The notes beneath the pieces were generated by a model. That model was given only the letters and a program-made list of their open reading frames with translations. It was not told the origin of the DNA and made no database searches. A stretch of 64,000 nt of DNA, taken from NCBI RefSeq assembly GCF_027923765.1, contig NZ_AP026709.1:987501-1051500 (forward strand). Direction: 5' to 3'. Position 1 is the first letter of the stretch. Each line of letters opens with the position of its first letter. This DNA comes from Pseudodesulfovibrio nedwellii (lineage in GTDB: Bacteria > Desulfobacterota > Desulfovibrionia > Desulfovibrionales > Desulfovibrionaceae). Made by a program: the position numbers and the translations under genes. Positions 27,598-34,997 of this stretch are shown here, one piece after another.

Positions 27598-28989
27598 ATG
27601 CTGTGCGCTTTTCAACTCGAAATCATAATACGTGAACTCGACGGAGTACTCTATCAGGCCCTGCATCTTGCAAACAAAGGATTGCCCACGCTCGTGGGCG
27701 ATCATATGGTCAACAAATATATCCGTTCATCAAATCAACCGCTTATCTATTTTGACAGTGATCAACACGAACCAACGAATAGACACGTTCTAAATAATGG
27801 TGGTATTGTGCTGAACCTAAATTCCGAAGGACAAGGTTTTATTGACGATCCGCCAGAAATGCAACGCAATTTTGCCAACGTTATCGAAACCTCGACCAAG
27901 ATATGCCAATGGGGCAAAGAACAAGCCAATATATTGAACAGACTGATTCCTGAATCTCGATTGGATGATATCCCGATAACAGGTCATCCTTCCTTTGATT
28001 TAGTCTCGCCCCAATTCACAAAATACTTTTCTAACCAAGAGATAGTCCGCGAACACGGCGATGATTACATTCTCATCAATACAAGTTTCGGCATGTTCAA
28101 TCATGAAATGGGATTTGACTACTATGTCAAAATGCTCAGTAAGATGGATGAATGGAAAGTGTATGGTGACTCAGAGCATATTGCACACCTAAAAAAACGG
28201 TGCGAGCATCAAGAAAAAACAGCTCTGGCAATGATCGATATGGCTCGAAAAATTGCAGAGGCATATCCGAAACGGCATGTCATAATCCGACCACATCCTG
28301 CTGAAAAATCTTCATTTTACACACAAAAAACATCTGACCTGCCAAATATTTTCGTCACCAAAAAAGGCACAGCCAGAGAATGGATCGCTTCTGCGGCAGT
28401 CGTCATTCATCACGATTGCACGACTGGCTTGGAAGCGACACTCATGGGCAAGCTCGTATTACAATTTGCACCCTATAAAGACTCCGTCGGCGCTGCCATA
28501 CTGATGGCTTCTATAGGTCAGCGGACCACAACAGCAGAAGAAGCTCTCGCGCGCATTGAGCAAGGGACCATGCCTGAAAAAACTTTAGCCCCGCTTCTTG
28601 AACGACTTGCACCGTACCTAGAAAATATTAACCAGAATGCAGCAAATACAATCGCCAACTTGGCGGCCAGCTATACTGATCACACAGCATGGGTTCCAGC
28701 CCCACTCAGTCTTTGGAACAACCTGAAATGTTGGCGAAAATATGTCAGCAAATTGCTCAGAGCTAAACAGCCAGGGAGAAACGGCAGAAAAGTTCGCTAC
28801 GCGCTCAATAAATTTTCACGACTAAAGCAAGAGACTATTCTAGAAAAAATAAATAAAATTCGCGAAATCGAACCCAATCTCCCAGAAGTTTCAGTCACAC
28901 AACTCTGTCTGAATACTTTCCTGATTGGCCCCCCCCAAAAAAAAGAGCCTACTTTTCCTCGTCCTTCTTGTCATCCTGACGGTTCTTGA
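27598..28989 (+). CDS. Surface carbohydrate biosynthesis protein, GT-B-like
   Basis: A 463-residue soluble protein resembling the 'surface carbohydrate biosynthesis' family: EIIIRELDGVLYQALHLANKG near the N-terminus, ITGHPSFDLV, IRPHPAEKS and HHDCTTGLEATLMGK, a pattern shared with capsule-type and polysialyl-type glycosyltransferases. It could transfer the nonulosonate made by the upstream genes. The last ~20 residues are encoded across a C8-A8 tract and overlap the 3' end of the opposite-strand gene by 41 bases, so the C-terminus may vary or be shorter in related strains. Specific activity unknown. Confidence 0.6.
   Translation: MLCAFQLEIIIRELDGVLYQALHLANKGLPTLVGDHMVNKYIRSSNQPLIYFDSDQHEPTNRHVLNNGGIVLNLNSEGQGFIDDPPEMQRNFANVIETSTKICQWGKEQANILNRLIPESRLDDIPITGHPSFDLVSPQFTKYFSNQEIVREHGDDYILINTSFGMFNHEMGFDYYVKMLSKMDEWKVYGDSEHIAHLKKRCEHQEKTALAMIDMARKIAEAYPKRHVIIRPHPAEKSSFYTQKTSDLPNIFVTKKGTAREWIASAAVVIHHDCTTGLEATLMGKLVLQFAPYKDSVGAAILMASIGQRTTTAEEALARIEQGTMPEKTLAPLLERLAPYLENINQNAANTIANLAASYTDHTAWVPAPLSLWNNLKCWRKYVSKLLRAKQPGRNGRKVRYALNKFSRLKQETILEKINKIREIEPNLPEVSVTQLCLNTFLIGPPQKKEPTFPRPSCHPDGS
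28929..28944. repeat. C8-A8 homopolymer tract at the 3' end of the surface carbohydrate gene
   Basis: Eight C followed by eight A inside the final codons of the 27598-28989 gene. Gain or loss of one base shifts the frame and changes only the last ~20 residues or extends the product over the opposite-strand gene. Such tracts are prone to slippage. Confidence 0.7.
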
Positions 28990-29152
28990 AGGTAATGGCT
29001 GCGAGACAGCCTGCGAGTCCGCCGAGGACGACGGCTTTACCGGGAGGCATCATATCGGTGAGGCTAAACAAGTAGCCGATGGCAGCGCCAGCGATGATTC
29101 CCTTGGCAAGGGCATCTATCCATTTCATGAAATCTCTGGAATCGTCGTCCAT
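28949..29152 (-). CDS. Small two-helix membrane protein, unknown function
   Basis: Encodes 67 residues: short acidic N-terminus (MDDDSRDFMK), two hydrophobic segments rich in Gly/Ala (GIIAGAAIGYLF and AVVLGGLAGCLAAI) and a highly charged C-terminal tail (DDKKDEEK). CGGAG lies 7 bases before the ATG, which supports translation. The arrangement suggests a small inner-membrane hairpin protein with cytoplasmic ends. It is convergent with, and overlaps, the surface carbohydrate gene and is divergent from the feo operon. No family recognised. Confidence 0.65.
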   Translation of the reverse strand: MDDDSRDFMKWIDALAKGIIAGAAIGYLFSLTDMMPPGKAVVLGGLAGCLAAITFKNRQDDKKDEEK

Positions 29153-29301
29153 GGTCTACTCCGTGTACAAGCCTTTATAATAGCACAATCAACCGAATCT
29201 GTATCTCAACCCAAGTCAGGTATCTCAGCATAAAACCGTATCGAACACAAGCAAGCCCAAAAGACTCCATCCTAATATGGTATGTTTTTTTCGCAGGACA
29301 C

Positions 29302-29318
29302 TTGACACTGATTCTCAA
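29302..29318. promoter_or_regulatory. Candidate Fur box in the feo promoter region
   Basis: TTGACACTGATTCTCAA, read on the minus strand TTGAGAATCAGTGTCAA, has TTGA/TCAA ends and the GAATCA core seen in Fur sites. It lies 60 bases before the first feo gene, and TTGACA within it may double as the -35. Iron repression is expected for feo operons, but the site is only a visual match. Confidence 0.45.
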
Positions 29319-29377
29319 CATCACTACTACTCTCTTGTCCGGCCTGAAACTCAGGTCAAAACTTTGAGGGGATTAAA

Positions 29378-29560
29378 ATGATCGATACCATACTTGTCGT
29401 TTGCATTGTTTCTATTGCTGGGATATTCGTTGCCCGCAAGCTCTTCAAGCAATTCACGTCAAAACAGCCTTCTTGCAACTGTACAGGTTGCGGACACTCC
29501 GGTTCATGCTCAGGCATTCAGGACAGTCCGAACAATGACAGTTGCCCAGGTGCGCAATAA
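29378..29560 (+). CDS. FeoB-associated Cys-rich membrane protein
   Basis: Sixty residues: a single N-terminal membrane helix (ILVVCIVSIAGIFVARKLF) followed by a short Cys-rich tail, CNCTGCGHSGSC, then a further Cys. This is the form of the small Cys-rich proteins found beside feoA/feoB in anaerobes; they may help assemble the transporter or sense iron. GAGGGG precedes the ATG. It is the first gene of the feo operon here, 58 bases before feoA. The long overlapping frame that runs into feoA is not used. Confidence 0.75.
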   Translation: MIDTILVVCIVSIAGIFVARKLFKQFTSKQPSCNCTGCGHSGSCSGIQDSPNNDSCPGAQ

Positions 29561-29618
29561 TTTTTTTTGCGCCATCGTTGATATTAATTATCAACCAGAA
29601 TATTTCAAGGAATACATA

Positions 29619-29861
29619 ATGTCTCAAGATTTTTGTTTAAGAAAAGCCAAGGTCAACCAGAAGCTCAAGATTAAAACTGTTGCTGCCGAAGGAGAACTCG
29701 GTAGAAGAATCCGTGATATGGGCCTTATCTCTGGCACAGAAGTTCATGTTATCGGCAAGGCCCCACTCAAAGACCCTGTCGCCCTGCGCCTCAAAGATTT
29801 CACGCTCACCTTGCGCAACAGCGAAGCAGATCACATCACCGTCACCCTGTTGGAGGATTAA
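29619..29861 (+). CDS. feoA: FeoA ferrous iron transport accessory protein
   Basis: Small SH3-like cytoplasmic protein (80 residues) that assists FeoB. The family pattern is clear: LGRRIRDMGLISGTEVHVIGKAPLKDPVALRLKDFTLTLRNSEAD. The ATG at 29619 has AAGGA seven bases upstream and gives the usual length; an in-frame extension upstream has no FeoA character. feoB begins 3 bases after the stop. Confidence 0.93.
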   Translation: MSQDFCLRKAKVNQKLKIKTVAAEGELGRRIRDMGLISGTEVHVIGKAPLKDPVALRLKDFTLTLRNSEADHITVTLLED

Positions 29862-29864
29862 GCG

Positions 29865-32000
29865 ATGGCAGAATATACCATTGGTATCGCAGGCAATCCC
29901 AACTGCGGCAAAACCACTATGTTCAACTCCTTGACCGGAGCACGACAGCATGTTGCCAACTGGCCCGGCGTGACCGTCGAAAAAAAAGTCGGCCACATCC
30001 AAACCAACGGCGACTCCATTGTCATGGTAGACTTGCCAGGCACCTATTCGCTGACAGCATACACGCAAGAAGAACTGGTTGCCCGTAACTTCCTCGTGGA
30101 TGAACGACCGGAAGTCGTCATCGACATCATGAATGCCGATGCTCTTGAACGGAACCTATATCTTGCTGTCCAAATCATGGAATTGGGTGTTCCGCTTGTA
30201 CTCGGCCTCAACATGATGGATGAAGTTCGCAGCAGCGGTAAACAGATCGACAGTGAACGACTTTCCAAGCTCTCGGGTTGCACAGTGGTGGAAACCGTAG
30301 CCAGAAACGATCTAGGTACACAGGCCCTCCTGAAAGCGACTCTGAAGCTTGCCAAAGAACAAAATGACACATGGAAACCGTTAAATATTTCCTACGGGCC
30401 AGATCTTGACCCTGTTTTAGATGATATGGTCAAACTCATCGAAGCTGAGAACTTCCTTACCGAAAAAGTCCCAGCCCGTTGGACCGGCATCAAATATCTT
30501 GAACGCGACGAAGACGTGGTCATCAAGGGTCGCATGACCAACACAGCCTTGTCCGACAAACTCGAAGCTATGGCTCGCGAAGTGGCCGATCACACAGAAA
30601 AGACCCTCAAAGCCCGACCGGATGCACTCATCGCCGACCATCGCTATGGATTCATCGCAGGCATGATCAAAGACGTTGTATCTTACCCCGTCCTTGACGA
30701 GGATCGCATCAGCCGTTCTGACCAAATGGACAAAGTGCTCACCCACCGCTTCCTCGGTCCGGCTATCATGCTCGCCATCGTCTATCTCATATATAAAATA
30801 ACGTTCACGGTGGGTGAAATCCCCATGGGCTGGCTAGAAATGCTCTTCGGATGGATGGGAGATACCGCGTACAACGCTTTACCTGACGGCCATCTTCGTT
30901 CGCTGGTTGTGTCCGGCATCATCGACGGCGTCGGTGGCGTCCTCGGATTCGTTCCGCTCATCATGTTCATGTTCCTGATGATCTCAGCCTTGGAAGACTC
31001 AGGATATATCGCTCGCATGGCCTACATGCTCGACCGTATCTTCAAAATATTCGGTCTGCACGGCACGTCAGTACTGCCCTTCATCGTTTCCGGCGGCATC
31101 GCTGGTGGTTGCGCCGTCCCCGGTGTCATGGCCGCCCGTACGCTGAGAAGCCCCAAGGAAAAACTGGCAACCCTGTTCGTAGCTCCTTATATGACATGCG
31201 GCGCCAAGGTCCCGGTCTTCCTTATGCTAGCCGCCGCCTTCTTTCCGCAAAACGCTGCCACGGTCATGCTCATGATCACACTGTGCGCTTGGGCAATGGC
31301 CCTCATCGTAGCCCGTGTTCTTCGCTCCACTGTCATCAGAGGAGCTTCTACTCCGTTCGTCATGGAACTGCCCCCCTATCGCATGCCCACAATGCGTGGA
31401 GTACTTATCCACACCTGGGAACGCACCTGGGAATACGCTAAGAAAGCGGGTACCGTCATTCTCGGCATCTCCATTTTGCTCTGGGCCATGATGACCTTCC
31501 CACAGATGCCGGAAGAACGCCTCGCCCAATATGAATCCATGCGCTCAGCCGTTCAAACTGAAAAAGCCATTACACAGATTGACAACGCTGAATCCGAAGA
31601 AGCCATCCGTCATACTTATGCAGGCCGCATCGGTACAGCTCTGGAGCCAATATCCAAGCTGGCCGGATTCAACTGGCGTGTTAACATTGCCCTGACCGGC
31701 GGTTTTGCAGCCAAAGAAGTCATTGTATCGACTCTGGGAACAGCCTATTCTCTGGGCGAAGTAGATGCAGAAGAAGCTCAGCCTCTGTCTGACAGACTGG
31801 TGGCAGATCCTCTGTTCACCAAGGCCTCGGCACTCGCTCTCATTATCTTCACCATGCTTTATGCCCCCTGCTTTGTAACCGTTGTTACCATGGCACGGGA
31901 ATCAAGCTGGAAATGGGCGGCCTTCAGCGTCGTCGGATCGACAACTCTTGCATTCGGTATGGCGGTCATCGTCTATCAAATTGCCAAAACATTCGTCTAA
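29865..32000 (+). CDS. feoB: FeoB ferrous iron transporter
   Basis: Inner-membrane Fe(II) uptake protein of 711 residues. The N-terminal G domain has G1 GNPNCGKTT (residues 8-16), G3 DLPGTYSL and G4 NMMDE; a guanine-dissociation-inhibitor-like helical stretch follows (~170-270); the rest is the membrane part with two gate domains (IDGVGGVLGFVPLIMFMFLMISALEDSGYIARMAYMLD-type signature, split here, and GGFAAKEVIVSTLGTAY). GGAGG precedes the ATG. A terminator follows at 32024. Regulation by Fur is plausible from the upstream box. Confidence 0.95.
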   Translation: MAEYTIGIAGNPNCGKTTMFNSLTGARQHVANWPGVTVEKKVGHIQTNGDSIVMVDLPGTYSLTAYTQEELVARNFLVDERPEVVIDIMNADALERNLYLAVQIMELGVPLVLGLNMMDEVRSSGKQIDSERLSKLSGCTVVETVARNDLGTQALLKATLKLAKEQNDTWKPLNISYGPDLDPVLDDMVKLIEAENFLTEKVPARWTGIKYLERDEDVVIKGRMTNTALSDKLEAMAREVADHTEKTLKARPDALIADHRYGFIAGMIKDVVSYPVLDEDRISRSDQMDKVLTHRFLGPAIMLAIVYLIYKITFTVGEIPMGWLEMLFGWMGDTAYNALPDGHLRSLVVSGIIDGVGGVLGFVPLIMFMFLMISALEDSGYIARMAYMLDRIFKIFGLHGTSVLPFIVSGGIAGGCAVPGVMAARTLRSPKEKLATLFVAPYMTCGAKVPVFLMLAAAFFPQNAATVMLMITLCAWAMALIVARVLRSTVIRGASTPFVMELPPYRMPTMRGVLIHTWERTWEYAKKAGTVILGISILLWAMMTFPQMPEERLAQYESMRSAVQTEKAITQIDNAESEEAIRHTYAGRIGTALEPISKLAGFNWRVNIALTGGFAAKEVIVSTLGTAYSLGEVDAEEAQPLSDRLVADPLFTKASALALIIFTMLYAPCFVTVVTMARESSWKWAAFSVVGSTTLAFGMAVIVYQIAKTFV

Positions 32001-32023
32001 AAAAACGAATCAGTAAAACAATC

Positions 32024-32055
32024 AAGGGAGTCCTTCGGGACTCCCTTTTCTTTTA
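32024..32055 (+). terminator. Rho-independent terminator after feoB
   Basis: Stem GGGAGTCC / GGACTCCC around a stable TTCG tetraloop (32026-32045), with A/T extension and TTTTCTTTTA downstream. Confidence 0.9.
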
Positions 32056-32095
32056 ATAAAAGATACTCTATGGTCGCTCCGATTAAAGGAGTATC

Positions 32096-33073
32096 ATGTC
32101 TAAAATTTTCACCATCGCCCAAGAACTCATCCGCGACGCTATCTCCGCTTGTTACGAGTTATTCAAGGTTATGATTCCGGTCATTATCGGAGTTAAACTG
32201 TTACAAGAATTCGACCTGATCCAATATGTCGCCCTCCCTCTCAAACCTATCATGGGCCTCCTTGGTCTTCCTGCCGAACTCGGCCTGGCTTGGGCAACAG
32301 CCATGGTCAACTCCATGTATGCAGGCCTCATTGTCTTCCTCTCACTGACTCGAGACATGACGCTCAACACTGAACAGGTCACTATTTTTGCCGTCTTACT
32401 CCTTATAGGACACGGCTTTCTCGTCGAAGGAGCCATTGCTCAACGATCCGGCGCAAAATTCGTTTTTCAAATTTTATCCCGACTATTCGGCGCGTTCGCA
32501 CTCGGTCTGATACTTCACTGGACCTACTCTTCCAGCGGAACGCTCCAAGAGCCAGCTGTCATCCTCTTTCAAAGTTCCAGTCCAGTTGATCCCACCCTGC
32601 TTCAATGGATTTGGGATGAAACAAAAAACCTACTTTCGATCTTCGGCATTGTCCTCGGCCTCATGATCATGATGCGTATCCTGTCGGCCATCCGCGCTGT
32701 CGACTTGATGAACGCCCTGTTACGCCCAATCCTCAAACTTATTGGTATCGGCCCGAAGGCATCGACCATCACCATCATAGGATTCACTCTTGGCCTGGCA
32801 TATGGCGGCGGACTGATTATCAACGAAGCCCAATCCGGACGCATTGACCGTAAGGATGTATTCTATTCCCTAACACTCATGGGATTGTGCCACTCCATGA
32901 TCGAGGATACCCTGCTCATGATGCTCATTGGTGGTCATCTGAGTGGCATATTCTGGGGGCGCATGCTCTTCGGCCTCGTCGCTATGACCATTTTGGTCCA
33001 AATAACACGCCGACTGCCGCAATCTTTCTGCAACAAGTATCTCTGGGGAAACCCCAGACAAACCGTTCAATAA
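32096..33073 (+). CDS. Gate-domain (nucleoside recognition family) membrane protein
   Basis: A 325-residue polytopic membrane protein with about eight helices and two gate-like segments (residues ~25-75 and ~185-270; e.g. GFTLGLAYGGGLIINEAQSGR). The family shares the gate fold with FeoB and spore maturation proteins SpmA/B. Its position directly after feoB, but behind a terminator and with its own AAAGGAG site, suggests a possible role in metal or nucleoside movement; the substrate is unknown. ridA follows after 11 bases. Confidence 0.75.
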   Translation: MSKIFTIAQELIRDAISACYELFKVMIPVIIGVKLLQEFDLIQYVALPLKPIMGLLGLPAELGLAWATAMVNSMYAGLIVFLSLTRDMTLNTEQVTIFAVLLLIGHGFLVEGAIAQRSGAKFVFQILSRLFGAFALGLILHWTYSSSGTLQEPAVILFQSSSPVDPTLLQWIWDETKNLLSIFGIVLGLMIMMRILSAIRAVDLMNALLRPILKLIGIGPKASTITIIGFTLGLAYGGGLIINEAQSGRIDRKDVFYSLTLMGLCHSMIEDTLLMMLIGGHLSGIFWGRMLFGLVAMTILVQITRRLPQSFCNKYLWGNPRQTVQ

Positions 33074-33084
33074 AGGAGAAACAC

Positions 33085-33468
33085 ATGTCCGACATTAAAC
33101 TGATTCACACAGACACAGCCCCGGCCGCCGTCGGCCCTTACTCTCAAGCATCAACGGCCAACGGCATGTTGTTCGTATCCGGCCAGCTCGGTATCATCCC
33201 CGGTGAAGGTAAACTGGCGGAAGGATTCGAGACGCAAACAAAACAGGCTCTCGAAAATATGAAAGCCATTTTGGAAGAAGCTGGTTCTTCTTTAGAAAAA
33301 GTATTGGCCGTCGATGTATTCGTCATGGATATGGGTAAATTTGCTGACCTGAACGCCATCTACTCCGAATACTTCACCGACCACAAGCCCGCCCGTGCTG
33401 CCATTCAGGTTGCAGGCCTGCCGCTGGGTGGTCTGGTTGAACTCAAATGCATCGCTCTCGTAGACTAG
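33085..33468 (+). CDS. ridA: RidA family enamine/imine deaminase
   Basis: A 127-residue cytosolic trimer-forming protein that hydrolyses reactive enamines/imines from PLP enzymes. Conserved features: AAVGPYSQA near the N-terminus, GMLFVSGQLG, and the substrate-binding Arg in KPARAAIQVAGLPLGGLVELKCIAL. AAGGAG precedes the ATG. It is probably cotranscribed with the preceding gate-domain gene. Confidence 0.95.
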   Translation: MSDIKLIHTDTAPAAVGPYSQASTANGMLFVSGQLGIIPGEGKLAEGFETQTKQALENMKAILEEAGSSLEKVLAVDVFVMDMGKFADLNAIYSEYFTDHKPARAAIQVAGLPLGGLVELKCIALVD

Positions 33469-33506
33469 ACGACCGAGAACCGACTGCCCCGTTACAGAAA
33501 CTCTAC

Positions 33507-33535
33507 TTGACAGGGCGTAAACGAAACAGATAACG
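33507..33535 (+). promoter_or_regulatory. Candidate promoter of the attenuated aldolase transcript
   Basis: A consensus -35 TTGACA (33507-33512) is followed, after 17 bases, by ATAACG, a partial -10. It lies immediately before the leader-peptide frame, at the place expected for an attenuator promoter. Confidence 0.5.
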
Positions 33536-33542
33536 AAACCAT

Positions 33543-33620
33543 ATGCACAACATCACCACTCGTTTCTTTTTCTTTTTTAGCTTTTATTTCAGGAACGCCT
33601 GCGGTCTTGGTGTGCAATAG
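33543..33620 (+). CDS. Phe-rich leader peptide of an aromatic amino acid attenuator
   Basis: A 25-codon frame starting MHNITTR and containing FFFFFSFYF: seven Phe and one Tyr within nine codons, then RNACGLGVQ and TAG. A Phe run like this just before a terminator is the hallmark of phenylalanine attenuation (compare PheL and PheM of enteric bacteria). No strong ribosome-binding site is seen (GAAACC upstream), the weakest point. Ribosome stalling at the Phe codons when charged tRNA-Phe is scarce would leave the downstream antiterminator arm (33599-33608) free. The regulated gene is the aldolase at 33721. Confidence 0.8.
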   Translation: MHNITTRFFFFFSFYFRNACGLGVQ

Positions 33621-33653
33621 TCTTTAAATCGAAAAACACTCAAGAGGCCGCGG
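33599..33653 (+). promoter_or_regulatory. Antiterminator helix of the Phe attenuator
   Basis: Bases 33599-33608 (CTGCGGTCTT, in the last leader codons) can pair with 33644-33653 (GAGGCCGCGG) over ten continuous positions including three G-U pairs. This uses the 5' arm of the terminator at 33643-33670, so the two structures exclude each other, as in classical attenuators. Confidence 0.65.
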
Positions 33654-33679
33654 CGAAATCCGCGGCCTCTTTTTTTTTA
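33643..33679 (+). terminator. Attenuator terminator before the aldolase gene
   Basis: Perfect 11-bp stem AGAGGCCGCGG / CCGCGGCCTCT, loop CGAAAT, then nine T. It lies 23 bases after the leader-peptide stop and 41 bases before the aldolase start. It could also end the ridA transcript. Confidence 0.93.
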
Positions 33680-33720
33680 AAGAAGTCGCACCGTCGGTCA
33701 AAAAGAACAAGGAGAGTCCA

Positions 33721-34512
33721 ATGCATTTAGGAAAAGCCATTCGTATGGAACGCATCATGAACCGCAACAATGGACGCACTATCGTAGTGCCTTTGGACCA
33801 CGGTGTAACTGTCGGCCCTATTTACGGACTGATTGACCTGCGTGAAACCGTCAATCAGGTGGCCGAAGGCGGTGCCAACGCCATGCTCATGCACAAGGGG
33901 ATACCCAGATGCTCCCACCGTGCAGGAGGCAAAGACATCGGCCTGATCATCCACCTGTCCGCGTCAACATCTCTGTCTCCGCACCCCAATGCCAAAACTC
34001 TGGTGGGTACCGTTTCAGACGCCCTCAAACTCGGCGCAGATGCCATATCTGTTCACGTCAATCTGGGAGATGAAACCGAATCGCACATGCTGTCCGATCT
34101 CGGCGCTCTCTGCTCTGAAGCCAACGAGTGGGGAATGCCAGTCCTCGCCATGATGTACGCACGAGGCCATAAAATTGAAAACGAATATGACCCGCAAGTG
34201 GTGGCCCATTGCGCCAGAGTCGGCGTGGAGTTGGGCGCGGATATCGTCAAGGTGAACTACACTGGCGATCCAGAATCCTTCAAGGCCGTGGTGGAAGGAT
34301 GCTGTGTTCCCGTGGTCATAGCAGGAGGTCCGAAGCTGGAAAGTGACCGGGATCTCGTCCAAATGGTCTATGATTCCATCCAAGCCGGAGGCTCAGGTCT
34401 GTCCGTGGGTAGAAATGTCTTCCAGCACAAGAATCCGGCCAAAATTGTGGCCGCACTCAACAAGGTCGTTCATGAAAATTGGGATGTGGATGCAGCCATG
34501 AGGCTGCTGTAG
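33721..34512 (+). CDS. Class I aldolase, probable 2-amino-3,7-dideoxy-D-threo-hept-6-ulosonate (ADTH) synthase
   Basis: A 263-residue DeoC/FbaB-type TIM barrel. Schiff-base Lys is K177 in [10 protein letters not shown]; the acid/base region is VPLDHG (D26, H27) and MMYARG carries the conserved Tyr. In methanogens and Desulfovibrio the closest enzymes condense 6-deoxy-5-ketofructose 1-phosphate with aspartate semialdehyde, entering the alternative shikimate route; others are fructose-bisphosphate aldolases. The Phe-rich leader and attenuator just upstream favour the aromatic assignment. AAGGAG precedes the ATG. The usual partner, 3-dehydroquinate synthase II, is not next to it. Confidence 0.8.
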   Translation: MHLGKAIRMERIMNRNNGRTIVVPLDHGVTVGPIYGLIDLRETVNQVAEGGANAMLMHKGIPRCSHRAGGKDIGLIIHLSASTSLSPHPNAKTLVGTVSDALKLGADAISVHVNLGDETESHMLSDLGALCSEANEWGMPVLAMMYARGHKIENEYDPQVVAHCARVGVELGADIVKVNYTGDPESFKAVVEGCCVPVVIAGGPKLESDRDLVQMVYDSIQAGGSGLSVGRNVFQHKNPAKIVAALNKVVHENWDVDAAMRLL

Positions 34513-34515
34513 ATA

Positions 34516-34559
34516 AAAAAAGATCTGAATCGTGGGCGGGCAATCAGGCCCGTCCACGG
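34516..34559. terminator. Hairpin between convergent aldolase and HPt genes
   Basis: Ten-bp stem GTGGGCGGGC / GCCCGTCCAC with one G-U pair (34532-34557, loop AATCAG). On the minus strand a U run follows after about ten bases (the A run near 34516-34521). On the plus strand there is no T run. Weak terminator candidate. Confidence 0.4.
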
Positions 34560-34565
34560 GTCGAA

Positions 34566-34874
34566 TTACTTCCCGAATTCAACTTGAACACGTTGAAGGT
34601 ACATAAAAAGTCGACCGATCTGCTCGCGACCTTTCTCAAAGTCACAGGCTTTGGCCGCAAGTTCAATGGCCCGGGCTATCTCGCCCATTCCCTTGAAACC
34701 ATAGCCACACCCAGTCCCTCTGGTGGTGTGCCCTAATCGGTTAAGCGTTTCGAAATCTCTTTCTTTCAAGGCAACCTGCATTCTCTCCAAATCTTCCATT
34801 GAAACTTCGAAAAAACGAGGCAACAATTCTTCAAGATCAGGATCAATGAGTTCGATAATAGGAGAGTCAGGCAT
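34566..34874 (-). CDS. Stand-alone HPt phosphotransfer protein
   Basis: A 102-residue helical protein with the HPt core NRLGHTTRGTGCGYGFKGMGEIARAIE; H49 is the expected phosphorylated residue, followed by the family's Gly-rich and Phe positions. It would relay phosphate between receiver domains of a hybrid kinase and a response regulator. No kinase or receiver is adjacent; the hybrid kinase at 10802-12373 ends in a receiver domain but lacks an HPt domain, so it is a possible partner. Confidence 0.85.
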   Translation of the reverse strand: MPDSPIIELIDPDLEELLPRFFEVSMEDLERMQVALKERDFETLNRLGHTTRGTGCGYGFKGMGEIARAIELAAKACDFEKGREQIGRLFMYLQRVQVEFGK

Positions 34875-34960
34875 AGTGAGATACTCATTGTGCAGGGAGA
34901 TGCACGGGCTTGAACATAGTAAGGAAGGCCTCTATTGTGGTGCGGGAGTATTAACAGTGA

Positions 34961-34969
34961 ATTATACCA
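34961..34969 (-). promoter_or_regulatory. Candidate extended -10 promoter for the HPt gene
   Basis: On the minus strand, TGGTATAAT is a perfect extended -10 element about 85 bases before the HPt start. No good -35 is present, as often with extended -10 promoters. Confidence 0.45.
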
Positions 34970-34997
34970 TGTCAAATTTTATACTCTTTACAACGAT

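Noticed and set aside
28925..29233. 102-codon plus-strand frame antisense to the small membrane protein gene
   Set aside because: No ribosome-binding site; the minus-strand frame has a good site and protein-like hydrophobic segments. It would be reached only by slippage in the C8-A8 tract.
29394..29618. Long upstream in-frame extension of feoA
   Set aside because: It overlaps the Cys-rich Feo gene in another frame, and the FeoA domain begins only at the ATG at 29619, which has its own AAGGA.
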